Source of the DNA: Pantoea wallisii
GTDB lineage: Bacteria; Pseudomonadota; Gammaproteobacteria; Enterobacterales; Enterobacteriaceae
DNA length: 64,000 nt
Direction: 5' to 3'
Assembly: GCF_002095485.1 (NCBI RefSeq)
Contig: NZ_MLFS01000004.1
Location: forward strand, 62,001-126,000
Below the pieces are notes generated by a model. That model was given only the letters and a program-made list of their open reading frames with translations. It was not told the origin of the DNA and made no database searches. Below, in pieces: positions 1 to 9,466 of the stretch. Made by a program: the position numbers and the translations under genes. Position 1 is the stretch's first letter; the number at the start of each line of letters is the position of its first letter.

Positions 1-622
1 GTATTTCCGTAAAGGCTCTGCCGCCAGCCATCTCTCGCCTGACGATTTTAATGCTGACTACTTTGGCAGCGCGCGCCATCTGCACCTGAGCGGTGTGTCT
101 GCCGCTCTTTCGGAGAGCTCTCTGGCGCTCTCTCAATACGCGGCCAAAGAGATGCGCGCCCGCGGCAAAACCATCTCTTTCGATCCTAACCTGCGCCCGG
201 TGCTGTGGCGCAGCGAAGATGAGATGCGTAAGCAGCTGAATCTGCTGGCAGAATATGCCGACTGGGTGCTGCCGGGTGAAAAAGAGGGGTGGATTCTCAC
301 CGGTTATCGCCAGCCAGAAGCCATCGCCGATTTCTATCTGGATAAAGGCGTGCGCGCCGTAGTGATTAAAACCGGCTGCGATGGCGCATGGTACAAAACC
401 GCTGACGGTGAAAAGGGACTGATTGAGCCGATTCGTGTGGATAATGTCGTCGATACGGTCGGCGCAGGCGATGGTTTTGCCGTGGGCCTTATCAGCGGAT
501 TGCTGGAGGGCAAATCGCTGCCGCAGGCGATTTTACGCGGTAACAGGATTGGCTCGCTGGCGATTCAGGTCGCCGGTGACAGTGAAGGGCTGCCGACGCG
601 CGCCGCGCTCGGCGATTATTAA
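1..622 (+). CDS. kguK: PfkB-family sugar kinase, probably 2-ketogluconate kinase (3' part only)
   Basis: The gene enters from the left edge: the frame is open from base 2 and ends with TAA at 620-622, so about 206 C-terminal codons are present and the start is outside. The PfkB signature DTVGAGDGF (452-478) holds the catalytic Asp and anion hole, and the DPNLRPVLW segment (183-209) is typical of the 2-keto-3-deoxygluconate kinase branch of ribokinase-like enzymes. The next two co-directional genes are a KguT-type transporter and a 2-ketogluconate reductase. I therefore infer that the substrate is 2-ketogluconate, phosphorylated at C6 in the cytoplasm. A plain KdgK (KDG kinase) is the alternative; sequence alone does not separate the two. 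Confidence 0.75.
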   Translation, partial: YFRKGSAASHLSPDDFNADYFGSARHLHLSGVSAALSESSLALSQYAAKEMRARGKTISFDPNLRPVLWRSEDEMRKQLNLLAEYADWVLPGEKEGWILTGYRQPEAIADFYLDKGVRAVVIKTGCDGAWYKTADGEKGLIEPIRVDNVVDTVGAGDGFAVGLISGLLEGKSLPQAILRGNRIGSLAIQVAGDSEGLPTRAALGDY

Positions 623-731
623 TACAACCGCCAGGGTACGCTGATGCGCATCCGGTAAACATGGTCTCTGTAACCCTATTATTTCGAGGCACATCAACAG
701 AATGTGCCCGCCTCAACCAGAGGAGTCACCC

Positions 732-2012
732 ATGAAATCGCAGACAATCGCGCCAAAACGCTGGTGGTATATCATGCCCATCGTGTTTATCACCTACAGT
801 CTGGCGTATCTGGACCGGGCGAACTTTAGCTTCGCCTCTGCCGCAGGGATAAACGACGATCTCGGCATTACTAAAGGCATGTCATCGCTGCTGGGCGCCC
901 TGTTCTTCCTTGGCTACTTCTTCTTCCAGATCCCCGGCGCGGTCTACGCCGAGCGCCGCAGCGTCAAGAAGCTGATCTTCTGGTGCCTGATCCTGTGGGG
1001 CGGCTGCGCCTCGCTGACCGGTATTGTCAGCAACATTCCAATGCTGGCGGCAATCCGTTTTGTACTGGGCGTGGTGGAAGCAGCAGTGATGCCGGCGATG
1101 CTGATCTACATCAGTAACTGGTTTACCAAATCTGAGCGCTCCCGCGCTAACACCTTCCTGATCCTTGGTAACCCGGTCACCGTGCTGTGGATGTCGGTGG
1201 TTTCTGGCTATCTGATCAACTCGTTCGGCTGGCGTGAGATGTTCATCATCGAAGGCTTCCCGGCGGTGATCTGGGCGATCGCCTGGTGGTTCCTGGTTCA
1301 GGATAAGCCGGCACAGGCCAAATGGATGAGCGATGAGGAGAAAGCGGCGCTGCAGGCGCAGCTGCAGAAAGAGCAGGAGAACATCAAAGCGGTGCGTAAC
1401 TACAGCGAGGCGTTTCGCAATCGCAACGTGATTATCCTCTGCCTGCAATATTTCGCCTGGAGCATCGGCGTGTATGGCTTCGTACTGTGGCTGCCGTCGA
1501 TTCTGCGTAATGGCACACAGATGGGCATGGTCGAGGCCGGCTGGCTGTCAGCGGTGCCCTATCTGGTGGCGACCATTGCGATGATTGTGGTGTCGTGGGC
1601 GTCGGACAAGACGCAAAACCGCAAACTGTTCGTCTGGCCGCTGCTGTTGATTGGTGCGCTGGCGTTCCTCGGTTCGTATCTGGTCGGCTCCAGCAACTTC
1701 TGGCTCTCTTATGCGTTGCTGGTGATCGCCGGCGGTGCGATGTATGCCCCTTATGGTCCCTTCTTCGCCATCATCCCGGAGATGCTGCCGCGCAACGTCT
1801 CGGGCGGTGCAATGGCGCTGATCAACAGTATGGGTGCGCTGGGTTCCTTCATCGGCTCGTGGATTGTAGGCTATCTTAATGGCGCGACCGGCAGCCCTGC
1901 CGCCTCTTACATCTTTATGGGTGCTGCGCTGCTGGCTTCGGTATGGCTGACGCTGATCGTCAAGCCGGCGGAGAACAAATCGCCGCCTTTTCCCGGCGCG
2001 AAGCCCGCTTAA
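732..2012 (+). CDS. kguT: MFS transporter, 2-ketogluconate permease type
   Basis: A 426-residue major facilitator of the anion:cation symporter branch (12 hydrophobic segments). The N-terminal motif [10 protein letters not shown] and the first-loop region after TM2 are typical of sugar-acid transporters (GudP, DgoT, KguT). Start chosen at ATG 732 because GGAG lies 7 bases upstream; an in-frame ATG at 702 lacks a ribosome site. It sits between a PfkB kinase and a 2-ketogluconate reductase, the known composition of kgu operons, which supports import of 2-keto-D-gluconate with protons. It would act in the inner membrane. The substrate is inferred from context; other hexonate or tartrate-like substrates remain possible. 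Confidence 0.75.
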   Translation: MKSQTIAPKRWWYIMPIVFITYSLAYLDRANFSFASAAGINDDLGITKGMSSLLGALFFLGYFFFQIPGAVYAERRSVKKLIFWCLILWGGCASLTGIVSNIPMLAAIRFVLGVVEAAVMPAMLIYISNWFTKSERSRANTFLILGNPVTVLWMSVVSGYLINSFGWREMFIIEGFPAVIWAIAWWFLVQDKPAQAKWMSDEEKAALQAQLQKEQENIKAVRNYSEAFRNRNVIILCLQYFAWSIGVYGFVLWLPSILRNGTQMGMVEAGWLSAVPYLVATIAMIVVSWASDKTQNRKLFVWPLLLIGALAFLGSYLVGSSNFWLSYALLVIAGGAMYAPYGPFFAIIPEMLPRNVSGGAMALINSMGALGSFIGSWIVGYLNGATGSPAASYIFMGAALLASVWLTLIVKPAENKSPPFPGAKPA

Positions 2013-2073
2013 CAGCGCATCAACTCACTCCGGAGGCCTGGCGGCCTCCGCACTATTCTACAGGGAGCAACCG

Positions 2074-3048
2074 ATGAAACCTGCTGTAATTCTGTACAAG
2101 AGTCTGCCCGATGATCTGCGTGCGAAACTGGATGACCACTTCAGCGTGACCGAAGTGAAGGATGTCTCGCCGGAAACGGTTAAACAGCATGCGGAGCAGT
2201 TTGCCTCTGCGCAGGGCCTGCTGGGCTCCGGCGGCAAAGTCGATGATGAACTGCTGGCCGCCATGCCGGCGCTACGCGCCTGCTCTACCGTCTCCGTGGG
2301 TTACGACAACTTTGACGTGGATGCACTCAATCAGCGTCACGTGCTGCTGATGCATACCCCAACCGTGCTGACGGAAACCGTGGCCGATACCATGATGGCG
2401 CTGGTGCTGAGCACCGCGCGTCGCGTTCCCGAGCTGGATAAATGGGTGAAAGCAGGTCAGTGGCAGAAGAGCGTTGGGCCTGCTGAATTTGGCATCGATG
2501 TGCATCATAAGACGCTGGGTATTCTCGGCATGGGCCGTATTGGCCTGGCGCTGGCGCAGCGTGCACACTTCGGTTTTGGCATGAACATCCTGTATAACGC
2601 GCGCCGTCAGCATGAAGAGGCGGAGAGCCGCTTTGGCGCACGCGCCTGCGATTTAGAGACCCTGCTGAAAGAGAGTGATTTTGTCTGCATCAGCCTGCCG
2701 CTGACCGAACAGACGCACCATATGATCGGCGCAGCGCAGCTTAAACTGATGAAGCCGAGCGCGATTCTGATCAACGCCGGACGCGGTCCGGTGGTGGATG
2801 AGCAGGCGCTGACGGCCGCGCTAAAGGACGGTACCCTGCACGCTGCCGGTCTGGATGTGTTTGAGGTTGAACCGGTGCCCGCCGATGCGGAGATCCTGAC
2901 GTTGCCGAACGTGGTGGCGCTGCCGCATATCGGTTCGGCTACCCATGAAACCCGTTACGGCATGGCGCGTGACGCCGTGGATAACCTGATCGCGGCGCTG
3001 AACGGCAAGGTCGATAAAAACTGCGTTAATCCACAAATCCAGGCGTAA
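2074..3048 (+). CDS. ghrB: 2-ketogluconate / glyoxylate-hydroxypyruvate reductase (GhrB/TkrA)
   Basis: A 324-residue D-isomer-specific 2-hydroxyacid dehydrogenase, very close to E. coli GhrB (TkrA) from memory. The Rossmann motif GILGMGRIG is at about residues 149-157, and the catalytic Arg237 (NAGRGP), Glu266 (VFEVEP) and His285 (LPHIGSAT) are all present. It reduces 2-ketogluconate to gluconate and glyoxylate or hydroxypyruvate to glycolate or glycerate with NADPH in the cytoplasm. GGGAG lies 6 bases before the ATG. It lies 61 bases after the kguT-like transporter, so it probably shares its transcript. Within a kgu operon it could instead act as KguD on 2-keto-6-phosphogluconate. Enzymes of this type have been described in Erwinia herbicola (Pantoea) as TkrA. 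Confidence 0.88.
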   Translation: MKPAVILYKSLPDDLRAKLDDHFSVTEVKDVSPETVKQHAEQFASAQGLLGSGGKVDDELLAAMPALRACSTVSVGYDNFDVDALNQRHVLLMHTPTVLTETVADTMMALVLSTARRVPELDKWVKAGQWQKSVGPAEFGIDVHHKTLGILGMGRIGLALAQRAHFGFGMNILYNARRQHEEAESRFGARACDLETLLKESDFVCISLPLTEQTHHMIGAAQLKLMKPSAILINAGRGPVVDEQALTAALKDGTLHAAGLDVFEVEPVPADAEILTLPNVVALPHIGSATHETRYGMARDAVDNLIAALNGKVDKNCVNPQIQA

Positions 3049-3130
3049 CCGCCGCTCTTTAGCCATTGCGCCTGCCCGCAGCGGGCGCTATGGTGGTCTC
3101 CCATTCGCGATAACAAAATTTTTACCTCTT

Positions 3131-4377
3131 ATGTCTTTTTCTCAGTTCGGCGATAAATTTACCCAACACACCGGCATCTCACGTCTGATGGAGGACATGG
3201 GAGAAGGTCTGCGTACGCCTGGCACCATTATGCTGGGCGGCGGCAATCCGGCGCAGATTCCGGCCATTGATGATTACTTCAGCCAGCTGCTGCTGCAGAT
3301 GCATCAGGATGGCAAACTCAATGAGGCCCTGTGCAACTACGACGGTCCGCGCGGCAAAGCGCTGCTGCTGGATTCACTGGCGGCGCTGCTGCGTGACGAG
3401 CTGGACTGGCCGGTTACGCCGCAGAACATCGCCCTGACCAACGGCAGCCAGAGCGCGTTTTTCTATCTGTTTAACCTGTTCGCCGGTCGCGCGCCGATGG
3501 CAGTAAAAAGCGCGTGCTGTTCCCGCTGGCGCCGGAGTATCTTGGCTATGCCGATGCCGGACTGGAGGAGGATCTGTTTGTCTCTGCCCGGCCAACCATT
3601 GAGCTGCTGCCGGAAGGCCAGTTCAAATATCACGTCGATTTTGATCATCTGCCGCTGAATGACGACGTGGGTTTAATCTGCGTGTCGCGCCCCACCAACC
3701 CAACCGGCAATGTCATCACCGATGACGAGCTGCTGCAGCTGGATGCGCTGGCGCAGCAGCATAAGGTGCCGCTGCTGATCGATAACGCCTACGGCGTCCC
3801 CTTCCCCGGCATTATCTTCAGTGAAGCGCGCCCGCTGTGGAATCCCAACACTATCCTCTGTATGAGTCTGTCGAAGCTGGGCCTGCCGGGTGCGCGCTGC
3901 GGCATTATCGTGGCGGATGAGAAGACCATCGGCGCGATTGGCAATATGAACGGCATTATCAGCCTGGCTCCGGGCAGCATTGGTCCGTCCATCGCCAACG
4001 AGATGATTGTGCGCGGCGACCTGCTGCGCCTGTCTCAGGATGTGATTAAGCCGTTTTATCAGGCTAAAGTGAGCGAAACCATTGCCCTTCTGCGCCGCTA
4101 TCTGCCGGAGGAGCGTTGTCTGATCCACAAGCCGGAAGGCGCCATCTTCCTGTGGCTGTGGTTCCGCGATCTGCCGATCACCACCGAGGCGCTGTATCAG
4201 CGGTTAAAAACTCGCGGCGTGCTGATGGTGCCCGGCCACTTCTTCTTCCCCGGTCTGGAGCAGGCGTGGCCGCATACGCATCAGTGCATGCGCATGAACT
4301 ATGTACCGGATGCGGACCAGATTGAGCGCGCAGTACAGATTCTGGCCGAAGAGCTGGACAACGCATGGCAGGCTTAA
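3131..4377 (+). CDS. avtA: Valine-pyruvate aminotransferase AvtA (frameshifted in this sequence)
   Basis: The PLP-dependent valine-pyruvate aminotransferase (alanine/valine synthesis, cytoplasm) is present over its full length of about 415 residues but in two frames. The N-terminal part (3131 to about 3490) reads through the substrate-binding segment YDGPRGKALL and NGSQSAFFYLFNLFAGR. The rest continues one frame over with LFPLAPEYLGYADAG, SRPTNPTGNV and the PLP lysine in SLSKLGLPGARCG. A single missing C after position 3490 (CGC-GCGCC where CGC-CGCGCC is expected) restores the conserved R-R-A-D-G junction. The frame change is probably a sequencing error. Its TAA overlaps the stop of the convergent MocR gene in the four bases 4374-4377. 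No obvious promoter was seen in the 82 bases after ghrB. Confidence 0.9.
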
Positions 4378-5819
4378 CCCGCCGTTAATGAGAGCTGGCA
4401 CCACTGTGCCAGCTGGCGAATCGCCTCTTCCACCTCAGCATTCCAGCCAAAGCCGGCGTTAAGCCGGAAGCAGTGATCGTAGCGGTGATCGGTAGCAAAA
4501 ATGTGCCCCGGCGCGATACCGATGCCGGCGTTGCGCGCTTTCAGAAACAGCGCGCGCACGTTCAGCGCCTGCGGCGGCATCTCAACCCACAGCACATAAC
4601 CGCCCTCCGGCTCCGAGACGCGCGTGCCCGGCGGGAAGTAACGCAGCACGGCCTGACGCATGTGGTGGATCTGGTTTTTCAGCTCGCGCCGCAGCTTGCG
4701 CAGATGGGCATCATAGCCGCCGCTGCGCAGCAGTTCGGCAATCGCCGCCTGCGACAGCACCGACGTGCCCATGCTGGTGGTGTACTTTAGCGATGCGAGT
4801 TTGCGCATGTAATTGGCGCTGTGCACCCAGCCGATCCGGATACCGGGCGCGACGGTTTTTGAGAAGCCACTGCATAAAATGGCGTTGGGGCTAAAGGCAC
4901 GCATCGGGAACGGGCGGCGCTCGCCGAATGCCGTATCGCCGAAGATATCATCCTCAATAATCACCACATCGTTCTCATCCGCCTGGCGGGCAATATAGGC
5001 TTTTTGTTCATTGGGAATGCTTTTTCCCAGCGGATTATTGATGTTGTTGATGGTGAGATACGCCTGGACGGCTTTGCGCTGAAACAGTCCGGTCAGCTTC
5101 GGAACGTTCACGTACCCTTCCGGTCCCGCTTCCACCTCAATGACGCGCAGATTGAGATTGTGCAGCATCTGCAGCAGCACAAAGTAGCAGGGCGACTCCA
5201 CGGCCACGATATCGCCGGGGCGCGTGGTAGCGCGCAGCGCCAGCGAAATCGCTTCGATGCAGCCATTGGTGATCAAGATGTCATCTGCGCTGATGTTGCA
5301 GCCATACTCCACCGCACGCCGCGCAATTTCCGCCTTCAGCGGCCCATAGCCCGTCCCTTTCACCGTATTGCCCAGCAGCGCCGGTTTGCTGTAGCCCATC
5401 TGGCGCATCAGCAGGCCGATCTTCTTGACCGGATAGAGGGAGATATCACCGTTAGCGAGGTCAAGCCGCACGCGGCAGTCCGATCCCAGCATCGCCAGAT
5501 GCAGTTCGGTCTGTTCATCCAGCGGCGCGACCTCACGCGGCTGCTCGCTGGCGGCTGCGGGTAGCTTCATCTCCAGCGGCTGCGGGGCGACAAAAAAACC
5601 GGATTTCGGGCGCGCCACTGCGTAGCGCTCATCCTCAAGCGTGCGTAATGTTTTCAGCGCGGTGGTCATGCTGACATTGTACTGCGTCGCCAGCGTGCGC
5701 ACCGAGGGTAAACGGCTGTCGGGTGCCAGCGATCCGCTGTGAATGGCTTGTTTTATCTGCTCGGCGATCTGACGGTAGCGACTGCCCTGACTCTCCTGTT
5801 CACGCGTTTCATCCGTCAT
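4374..5819 (-). CDS. MocR-type regulator (GntR winged helix fused to aminotransferase fold)
   Basis: A protein of about 481 residues with an N-terminal GntR winged helix (about residues 15-80; motif LPSVRTLATQYNVSMTTALK) joined by a linker to a class I aminotransferase-like domain. The PLP lysine lies in CSGFSKTVAPG (about residue 321) and the conserved Asp in IIEDDIFGD. This is the MocR/PdxR architecture, a PLP-responsive transcription factor. The start at 5819 is chosen because GGGGTGG precedes it; an ATG at 5852 has no Shine-Dalgarno. It is divergent from the biosynthetic operon starting at 6002 and converges on avtA, so control of the operon is a reasonable inference. E. coli YdcR- or YjiR-like proteins are the nearest known type; the ligand and targets are unknown. 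Confidence 0.85.
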   Translation of the reverse strand: MTDETREQESQGSRYRQIAEQIKQAIHSGSLAPDSRLPSVRTLATQYNVSMTTALKTLRTLEDERYAVARPKSGFFVAPQPLEMKLPAAASEQPREVAPLDEQTELHLAMLGSDCRVRLDLANGDISLYPVKKIGLLMRQMGYSKPALLGNTVKGTGYGPLKAEIARRAVEYGCNISADDILITNGCIEAISLALRATTRPGDIVAVESPCYFVLLQMLHNLNLRVIEVEAGPEGYVNVPKLTGLFQRKAVQAYLTINNINNPLGKSIPNEQKAYIARQADENDVVIIEDDIFGDTAFGERRPFPMRAFSPNAILCSGFSKTVAPGIRIGWVHSANYMRKLASLKYTTSMGTSVLSQAAIAELLRSGGYDAHLRKLRRELKNQIHHMRQAVLRYFPPGTRVSEPEGGYVLWVEMPPQALNVRALFLKARNAGIGIAPGHIFATDHRYDHCFRLNAGFGWNAEVEEAIRQLAQWCQLSLTAG

Positions 5820-5946
5820 CTGTTCCACCCCATATCGTGCTGATCTGTGCATATCCAGCAGATTACATTCAAAGTACTTTAGGCTGCATCTGTTAATTCA
5901 GCCGCAGACATTCATTCCGTTGCACCTTCGTGGCCCCTTTTCCCGT

Positions 5947-5970
5947 CAGTTGCCGCCCGCACGGCAGCTG
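5947..5970. promoter_or_regulatory. Imperfect palindrome upstream of the biosynthetic operon, candidate operator
   Basis: CAGTTGCCG (5947-5955) and CGGCAGCTG (5962-5970) form 9-base inverted arms with one mismatch around CCCGCA. The element lies between the MocR gene and the first operon gene, about 32 bases before its ATG. It could be an operator for the MocR protein or a leader hairpin. No clear -35/-10 pair was identified, so this is only a candidate. Confidence 0.35.
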
Positions 5971-6001
5971 CGATTTTAATAGCCAAAGGATGAAGTGAAA
6001 C

Positions 6002-7468
6002 ATGAATAATCTGTCCACCATGATGAGAGAAATTGAAGGATATCTCACCCCTGCGATTATCGAATCAGCCCGCCGCTGCTCTCGCCGCCTGCTTGCCGCC
6101 TTGCCCAATCCTGAACATCCGGCCGAAAACCGCGTCCTGCTCGCCTATGGCGGCGGCAAAGACAGCAGCTATATGGTGGCATACGTACGTTACATTCAGG
6201 GTGTGATCTGGCAGCAGCGCGGCACCACTTTTCAGCTGCGCATCAGTACCAACCGCCATGCAGCAATGAACGACAGCGTGATGGAGAATATCGACCGCGT
6301 TTACCGCGCGCTGCATATTCACGATGACGACTTCACCGAGTGCCTGGTCACTGATGGCCTGCAGATTCGCCATTTTGCGCGCCATTTACCGATGCCCGAC
6401 AGCGTACGCCAGCAGAATCGCAACGATGTGCTGATGAATGGCCACCGCTTCCGCGCTGACGCCCGCTCCACCTTCTGCAATGCCTGTAACCTGAGCATGG
6501 TGAACTCGTTTGGCCTGGCGGCCCACTACGCGGGCGGCGTCGACGTGATTATTACCGGCGACTCCCCGCAGGAGCAGACGGCTTATCTCGCCTGGGCACG
6601 CCACCTCTCCCGCCTGTTTGATGCGCCGGTTGCGGATAAATCACGCGGCTTTAGCGGCTTTCTGCACACGCTGGATGGCGTGGCTGAGCGCTACTTCGCG
6701 GAGATCTATGGCGCCGATCAGGTCACGCCGGCTCACCGCATTACGTGGCAGCTGGCGCGCGACCCGCTTTTTTTCAATATCTATCAGGACACCGCTTATG
6801 AGGCAGGCGCGCACTGGGCGCTGCTGACGGAGTTCATGCATTTCCGCTTCGATGCGCTGATGTTCAGCTTTTCCGAATCGGATTGCGGCAACCCCACGTT
6901 AATGGCACATATTCGCGGTCTGCGTGCGGAGACGCTGTTACAGCGCAGCTACGCCGAAGGCATTCGCGAATATGTGCGCTTTGCGCTCGGACTCATGCGG
7001 CAGAAAGATTTCCCGCCGCAGCTGATTGAGGAGATGGCCGCGCGTTATCAGGACGATGACGCCATTGCGCGCCAGCGCCAGCGTGCTGCGCAGTTTGCCC
7101 TGGCGGCATTTGACCTCAGCGAAACGCAGCTGGTGTGCATGATCTATTCGCCCTTTATCGCCGAAGGCCAGCAGCTGAAAGCCTGGCTGCAGCAGTTGCC
7201 TGACGCGCCGGACGAGAACCAGGTGCGTGCGCTGCTCTCCGGCGACAGCAGTGACCTGATGCTGGCACAGCAGCTGACGCAGCTCTCTGGCCTGACGCTG
7301 GCACAGATGCGCCACTGCTGGCGCAGCGCGCAGGTGAGTTCACTGCTGGACGGCACGCGCGGCGATGCGCTCTCCCGCGTGCTGCGTTTCGATCCCCATA
7401 AAGCAGTGATTCAGGTGAATAACGGTGCGGTGCAGGACATCGTCACTGAAGTGATCTCCGGGCGATAA
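6002..7468 (+). CDS. PP-loop (N-type) ATPase domain protein, first gene of biosynthetic operon
   Basis: A 488-residue protein with a PP-loop nucleotide-binding motif, LLAYGGGKDSS (residues 46-56), as in ATP pyrophosphatases that adenylate a substrate carbonyl before amide bond formation or sulfur insertion. A FCNACN pair (Cys159, Cys162) could bind metal or act in catalysis. A second conserved-looking segment, ITGDSPQEQTAYL, follows at about 184-196. The C-terminal half, from about 330, is helical and unassigned. I do not recognise a named family. It starts a tightly spaced operon that includes a separate class II glutaminase (8751-9461). I infer that the two may work as a split amidotransferase, like the two halves of asparagine synthetase, but the partner is not proven. 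Confidence 0.7.
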   Translation: MNNLSTMMREIEGYLTPAIIESARRCSRRLLAALPNPEHPAENRVLLAYGGGKDSSYMVAYVRYIQGVIWQQRGTTFQLRISTNRHAAMNDSVMENIDRVYRALHIHDDDFTECLVTDGLQIRHFARHLPMPDSVRQQNRNDVLMNGHRFRADARSTFCNACNLSMVNSFGLAAHYAGGVDVIITGDSPQEQTAYLAWARHLSRLFDAPVADKSRGFSGFLHTLDGVAERYFAEIYGADQVTPAHRITWQLARDPLFFNIYQDTAYEAGAHWALLTEFMHFRFDALMFSFSESDCGNPTLMAHIRGLRAETLLQRSYAEGIREYVRFALGLMRQKDFPPQLIEEMAARYQDDDAIARQRQRAAQFALAAFDLSETQLVCMIYSPFIAEGQQLKAWLQQLPDAPDENQVRALLSGDSSDLMLAQQLTQLSGLTLAQMRHCWRSAQVSSLLDGTRGDALSRVLRFDPHKAVIQVNNGAVQDIVTEVISGR

Positions 7469-7485
7469 CCCGGTAAGGCGACGCG

Positions 7486-8763
7486 ATGAGAAAGATTTTT
7501 CTGCAGATTGGTGCCACGCGCGACGGGCAGAACCCGTACTGCGCCGTGGCAAAGCGTGAAGGGTATTTCACCGTGCTGGCGGAGATGGGTGATTTTGTCG
7601 ATTACCAGTCGCTTAGCCTCGCGCTGCCGTTCGATCAGATTGTGCGTCTCGATCGCCCGGAAAATCCGTGGGATGTGCTGCAGGCCTGCCTGCACGCCGG
7701 ATTGCTGGAGCATCCGCAGGTGGTGCTGGCGGGTTTTGAGGCCTATAACGCCAGCGCCGGCCGCGTGCGCGAACTGCTGGCCGGACCGGATGCCGGCCCC
7801 TGCTTCATCCCGCCGGACAAATACGCCCAGCGCATGGCGCTGCGTAAAGCCTGTCCGCGCCTGCCGCAGCCGGAGTTCCGCTTCTTCGCCTCGCCGCTCA
7901 GCATCCGCGATGCGCGTGAAGCGCTGCTCTACCCCTGCGTTATCAAGCCGGTGGACGGCGGCGGCGGATTGGGCATCTGGCTGGTAGAGGAGGCCAGCCA
8001 GCTGGATGCGGCCATCGCGAAACTGCTTAACACCGTCAATTATGGCGGGCGCGGCTTTAGCGGCTTTATCGTTGAGAGCTGCCTTATCGGGGACGAATAT
8101 TCGCTGCAGGGCGTCGTGAACAAGGGGCAAGCCGTGGCGCTCACCTGCTGTCAGAAGGTAATTGAGCACGCGATCGATGCTGCTGGCTGTATCAGTTTCT
8201 ACGAATCCGGCCATGTAGCGATGGCCGCACAGCAGCTGCCCGCCGCGTTCGTCCGCCTGATGGACATCTGTTGCGAAACCTTTGGCTATCAGCGCGGCGC
8301 TTTTCATCTCGACTTCATCATGGTGAACGGCGAACCGCACTTCCTGGAGATGGGATTCCGGCTGTCTGGCATGGGCGTGGTGAATCTGGTGGAGGAGGTG
8401 ACCGGCATCAACTGGGCGGATGTCGCCTTCCAGGTGGAGGCCGGACGCGGCATGCCTGTGCTGCACTTCCCGGAGCAGCCGCAGGCGATAGGCCGTTTGC
8501 GGCTGCGTCAGCGTTTACAGTACGACGCAGCGGAGCGCTGGATTATGCAGCATCAGCACGGCCAGCTGCTGCCGCCGCTTAATCTGCCCGCTCTTAACGT
8601 CTCACCCCGCTCATCGCTGTATGCCGATTTGACGCGCCACGCGGGCATCCTCGCCACGCTGCGGCTCAGCGGCGCCAGTCGCGATGACGTGCTGGACGCC
8701 TTTCATCACATTCTTGACGTTACCGATGTTGCCGCATGGAGAGATTTACTATGTGCAGAATGA
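7486..8763 (+). CDS. ATP-grasp domain carboxylate-amine ligase
   Basis: A 425-residue ATP-grasp protein. The central subdomain has the ATP-binding lysine in YPCVIKPVDGGGGLGI (149-164), the ESCLIGDEYSLQG segment (197-209), and the Mg-binding HLDF...EPHFLEMGFRLSG block (274-295) ending in the usual Glu and Arg. ATP-grasp ligases of this kind activate a carboxylate as acyl phosphate and join it to an amine, as in dipeptide antibiotics. The C-terminal 120 residues carry no motif I recognise. It starts 17 bases after the PP-loop gene and overlaps the glutaminase by 13 bases, so it belongs to the same operon. The substrate cannot be told from sequence; no gene name is justified. Confidence 0.8.
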   Translation: MRKIFLQIGATRDGQNPYCAVAKREGYFTVLAEMGDFVDYQSLSLALPFDQIVRLDRPENPWDVLQACLHAGLLEHPQVVLAGFEAYNASAGRVRELLAGPDAGPCFIPPDKYAQRMALRKACPRLPQPEFRFFASPLSIRDAREALLYPCVIKPVDGGGGLGIWLVEEASQLDAAIAKLLNTVNYGGRGFSGFIVESCLIGDEYSLQGVVNKGQAVALTCCQKVIEHAIDAAGCISFYESGHVAMAAQQLPAAFVRLMDICCETFGYQRGAFHLDFIMVNGEPHFLEMGFRLSGMGVVNLVEEVTGINWADVAFQVEAGRGMPVLHFPEQPQAIGRLRLRQRLQYDAAERWIMQHQHGQLLPPLNLPALNVSPRSSLYADLTRHAGILATLRLSGASRDDVLDAFHHILDVTDVAAWRDLLCAE

Positions 8764-9461
8764 TTCTGGCACACGGCCAGTTTGATGCCTTAGCGGTACT
8801 GGAAGCTGCGCGCGCTATGAGCTGCGGCGAAACTGCCTGCCACGATGGCCCGATTAAACAGCACCCGAACGGCTGGGGGTGCCTGTGGCTGGAGCAGGGG
8901 CATATCCGCACGCTGCACGGCACCGGCACCTTTGCCGAGGCGCTTCCGGGCATTGAGGTGGATCGCCTGCGGCATAGCCGCTTTCTGGCGGTGCACGTGC
9001 GCCATGCGACGCTAAGCAAAAACCACGGCATCGAATTTTCTCACCCACTGTGGCGCACCAGCGGTGCAACGCAGTGGTACATGATGCATAACGGCTTTTT
9101 ACCCACCGTCTATGCCCAACTGGGGATGGCGGAGTCGCGTTTTGATTCGGCGGAGTATCTGGAGTACATCGTGGATCGCGTTACCCCGGCCGATTTCACC
9201 CGCGATTATCTGCGCGGGAAAATGGCGCAGGTTGCGCCTGGCGGCAGCGCGGCCAATGCCATTTTTGTCACCCGTGAGAGAGCCTGGGCCTGGCAGTGGC
9301 ATCCCGATGACACGCCCTATCCCGACTATTTCACCCTGCATCGTTGCCAGCAGAGCAACAGCACCTTTATCTCTTCTGAACCTGTTTTAACACTGGGCGC
9401 GGCGTCGCAATGGCACCGTATGAGCAACCATGAACTTCATGAAATTCCTTTTGGAGAGTGA
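8751..9461 (+). CDS. Class II glutamine amidotransferase (Ntn hydrolase)
   Basis: A 236-residue glutaminase. The start is fixed by mechanism: ATG 8751 gives Met-Cys, and the N-terminal Cys exposed after Met removal is the nucleophile of this family; GGAGAG lies 7 bases upstream. An ATG at 8736 would bury the Cys and is rejected. Family motifs follow in order: HPNGWG (38-43), HVRHAT (82-87, glutamine-binding Arg) and MMHNGFL (111-117, oxyanion-hole Asn-Gly). It would release ammonia from glutamine. It overlaps the ATP-grasp gene by 13 bases and is 5 bases before the oxygenase gene. No synthase domain is attached, so ammonia is presumably passed to the PP-loop or ATP-grasp protein. A YafJ-like stand-alone role is the alternative. 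Confidence 0.85.
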   Translation: MCRMILAHGQFDALAVLEAARAMSCGETACHDGPIKQHPNGWGCLWLEQGHIRTLHGTGTFAEALPGIEVDRLRHSRFLAVHVRHATLSKNHGIEFSHPLWRTSGATQWYMMHNGFLPTVYAQLGMAESRFDSAEYLEYIVDRVTPADFTRDYLRGKMAQVAPGGSAANAIFVTRERAWAWQWHPDDTPYPDYFTLHRCQQSNSTFISSEPVLTLGAASQWHRMSNHELHEIPFGE

Positions 9462-9466
9462 ACAGC

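Noticed and set aside
7411-8466. 351-codon open frame on the minus strand opposite the ATP-grasp gene
   Set aside because: The plus-strand frame has all ATP-grasp motifs; the antisense frame has no recognisable domain or ribosome site.
8736-8750. Upstream ATG for the class II glutaminase
   Set aside because: It would bury the catalytic N-terminal Cys; ATG 8751 has the ribosome site and exposes Cys after Met removal.
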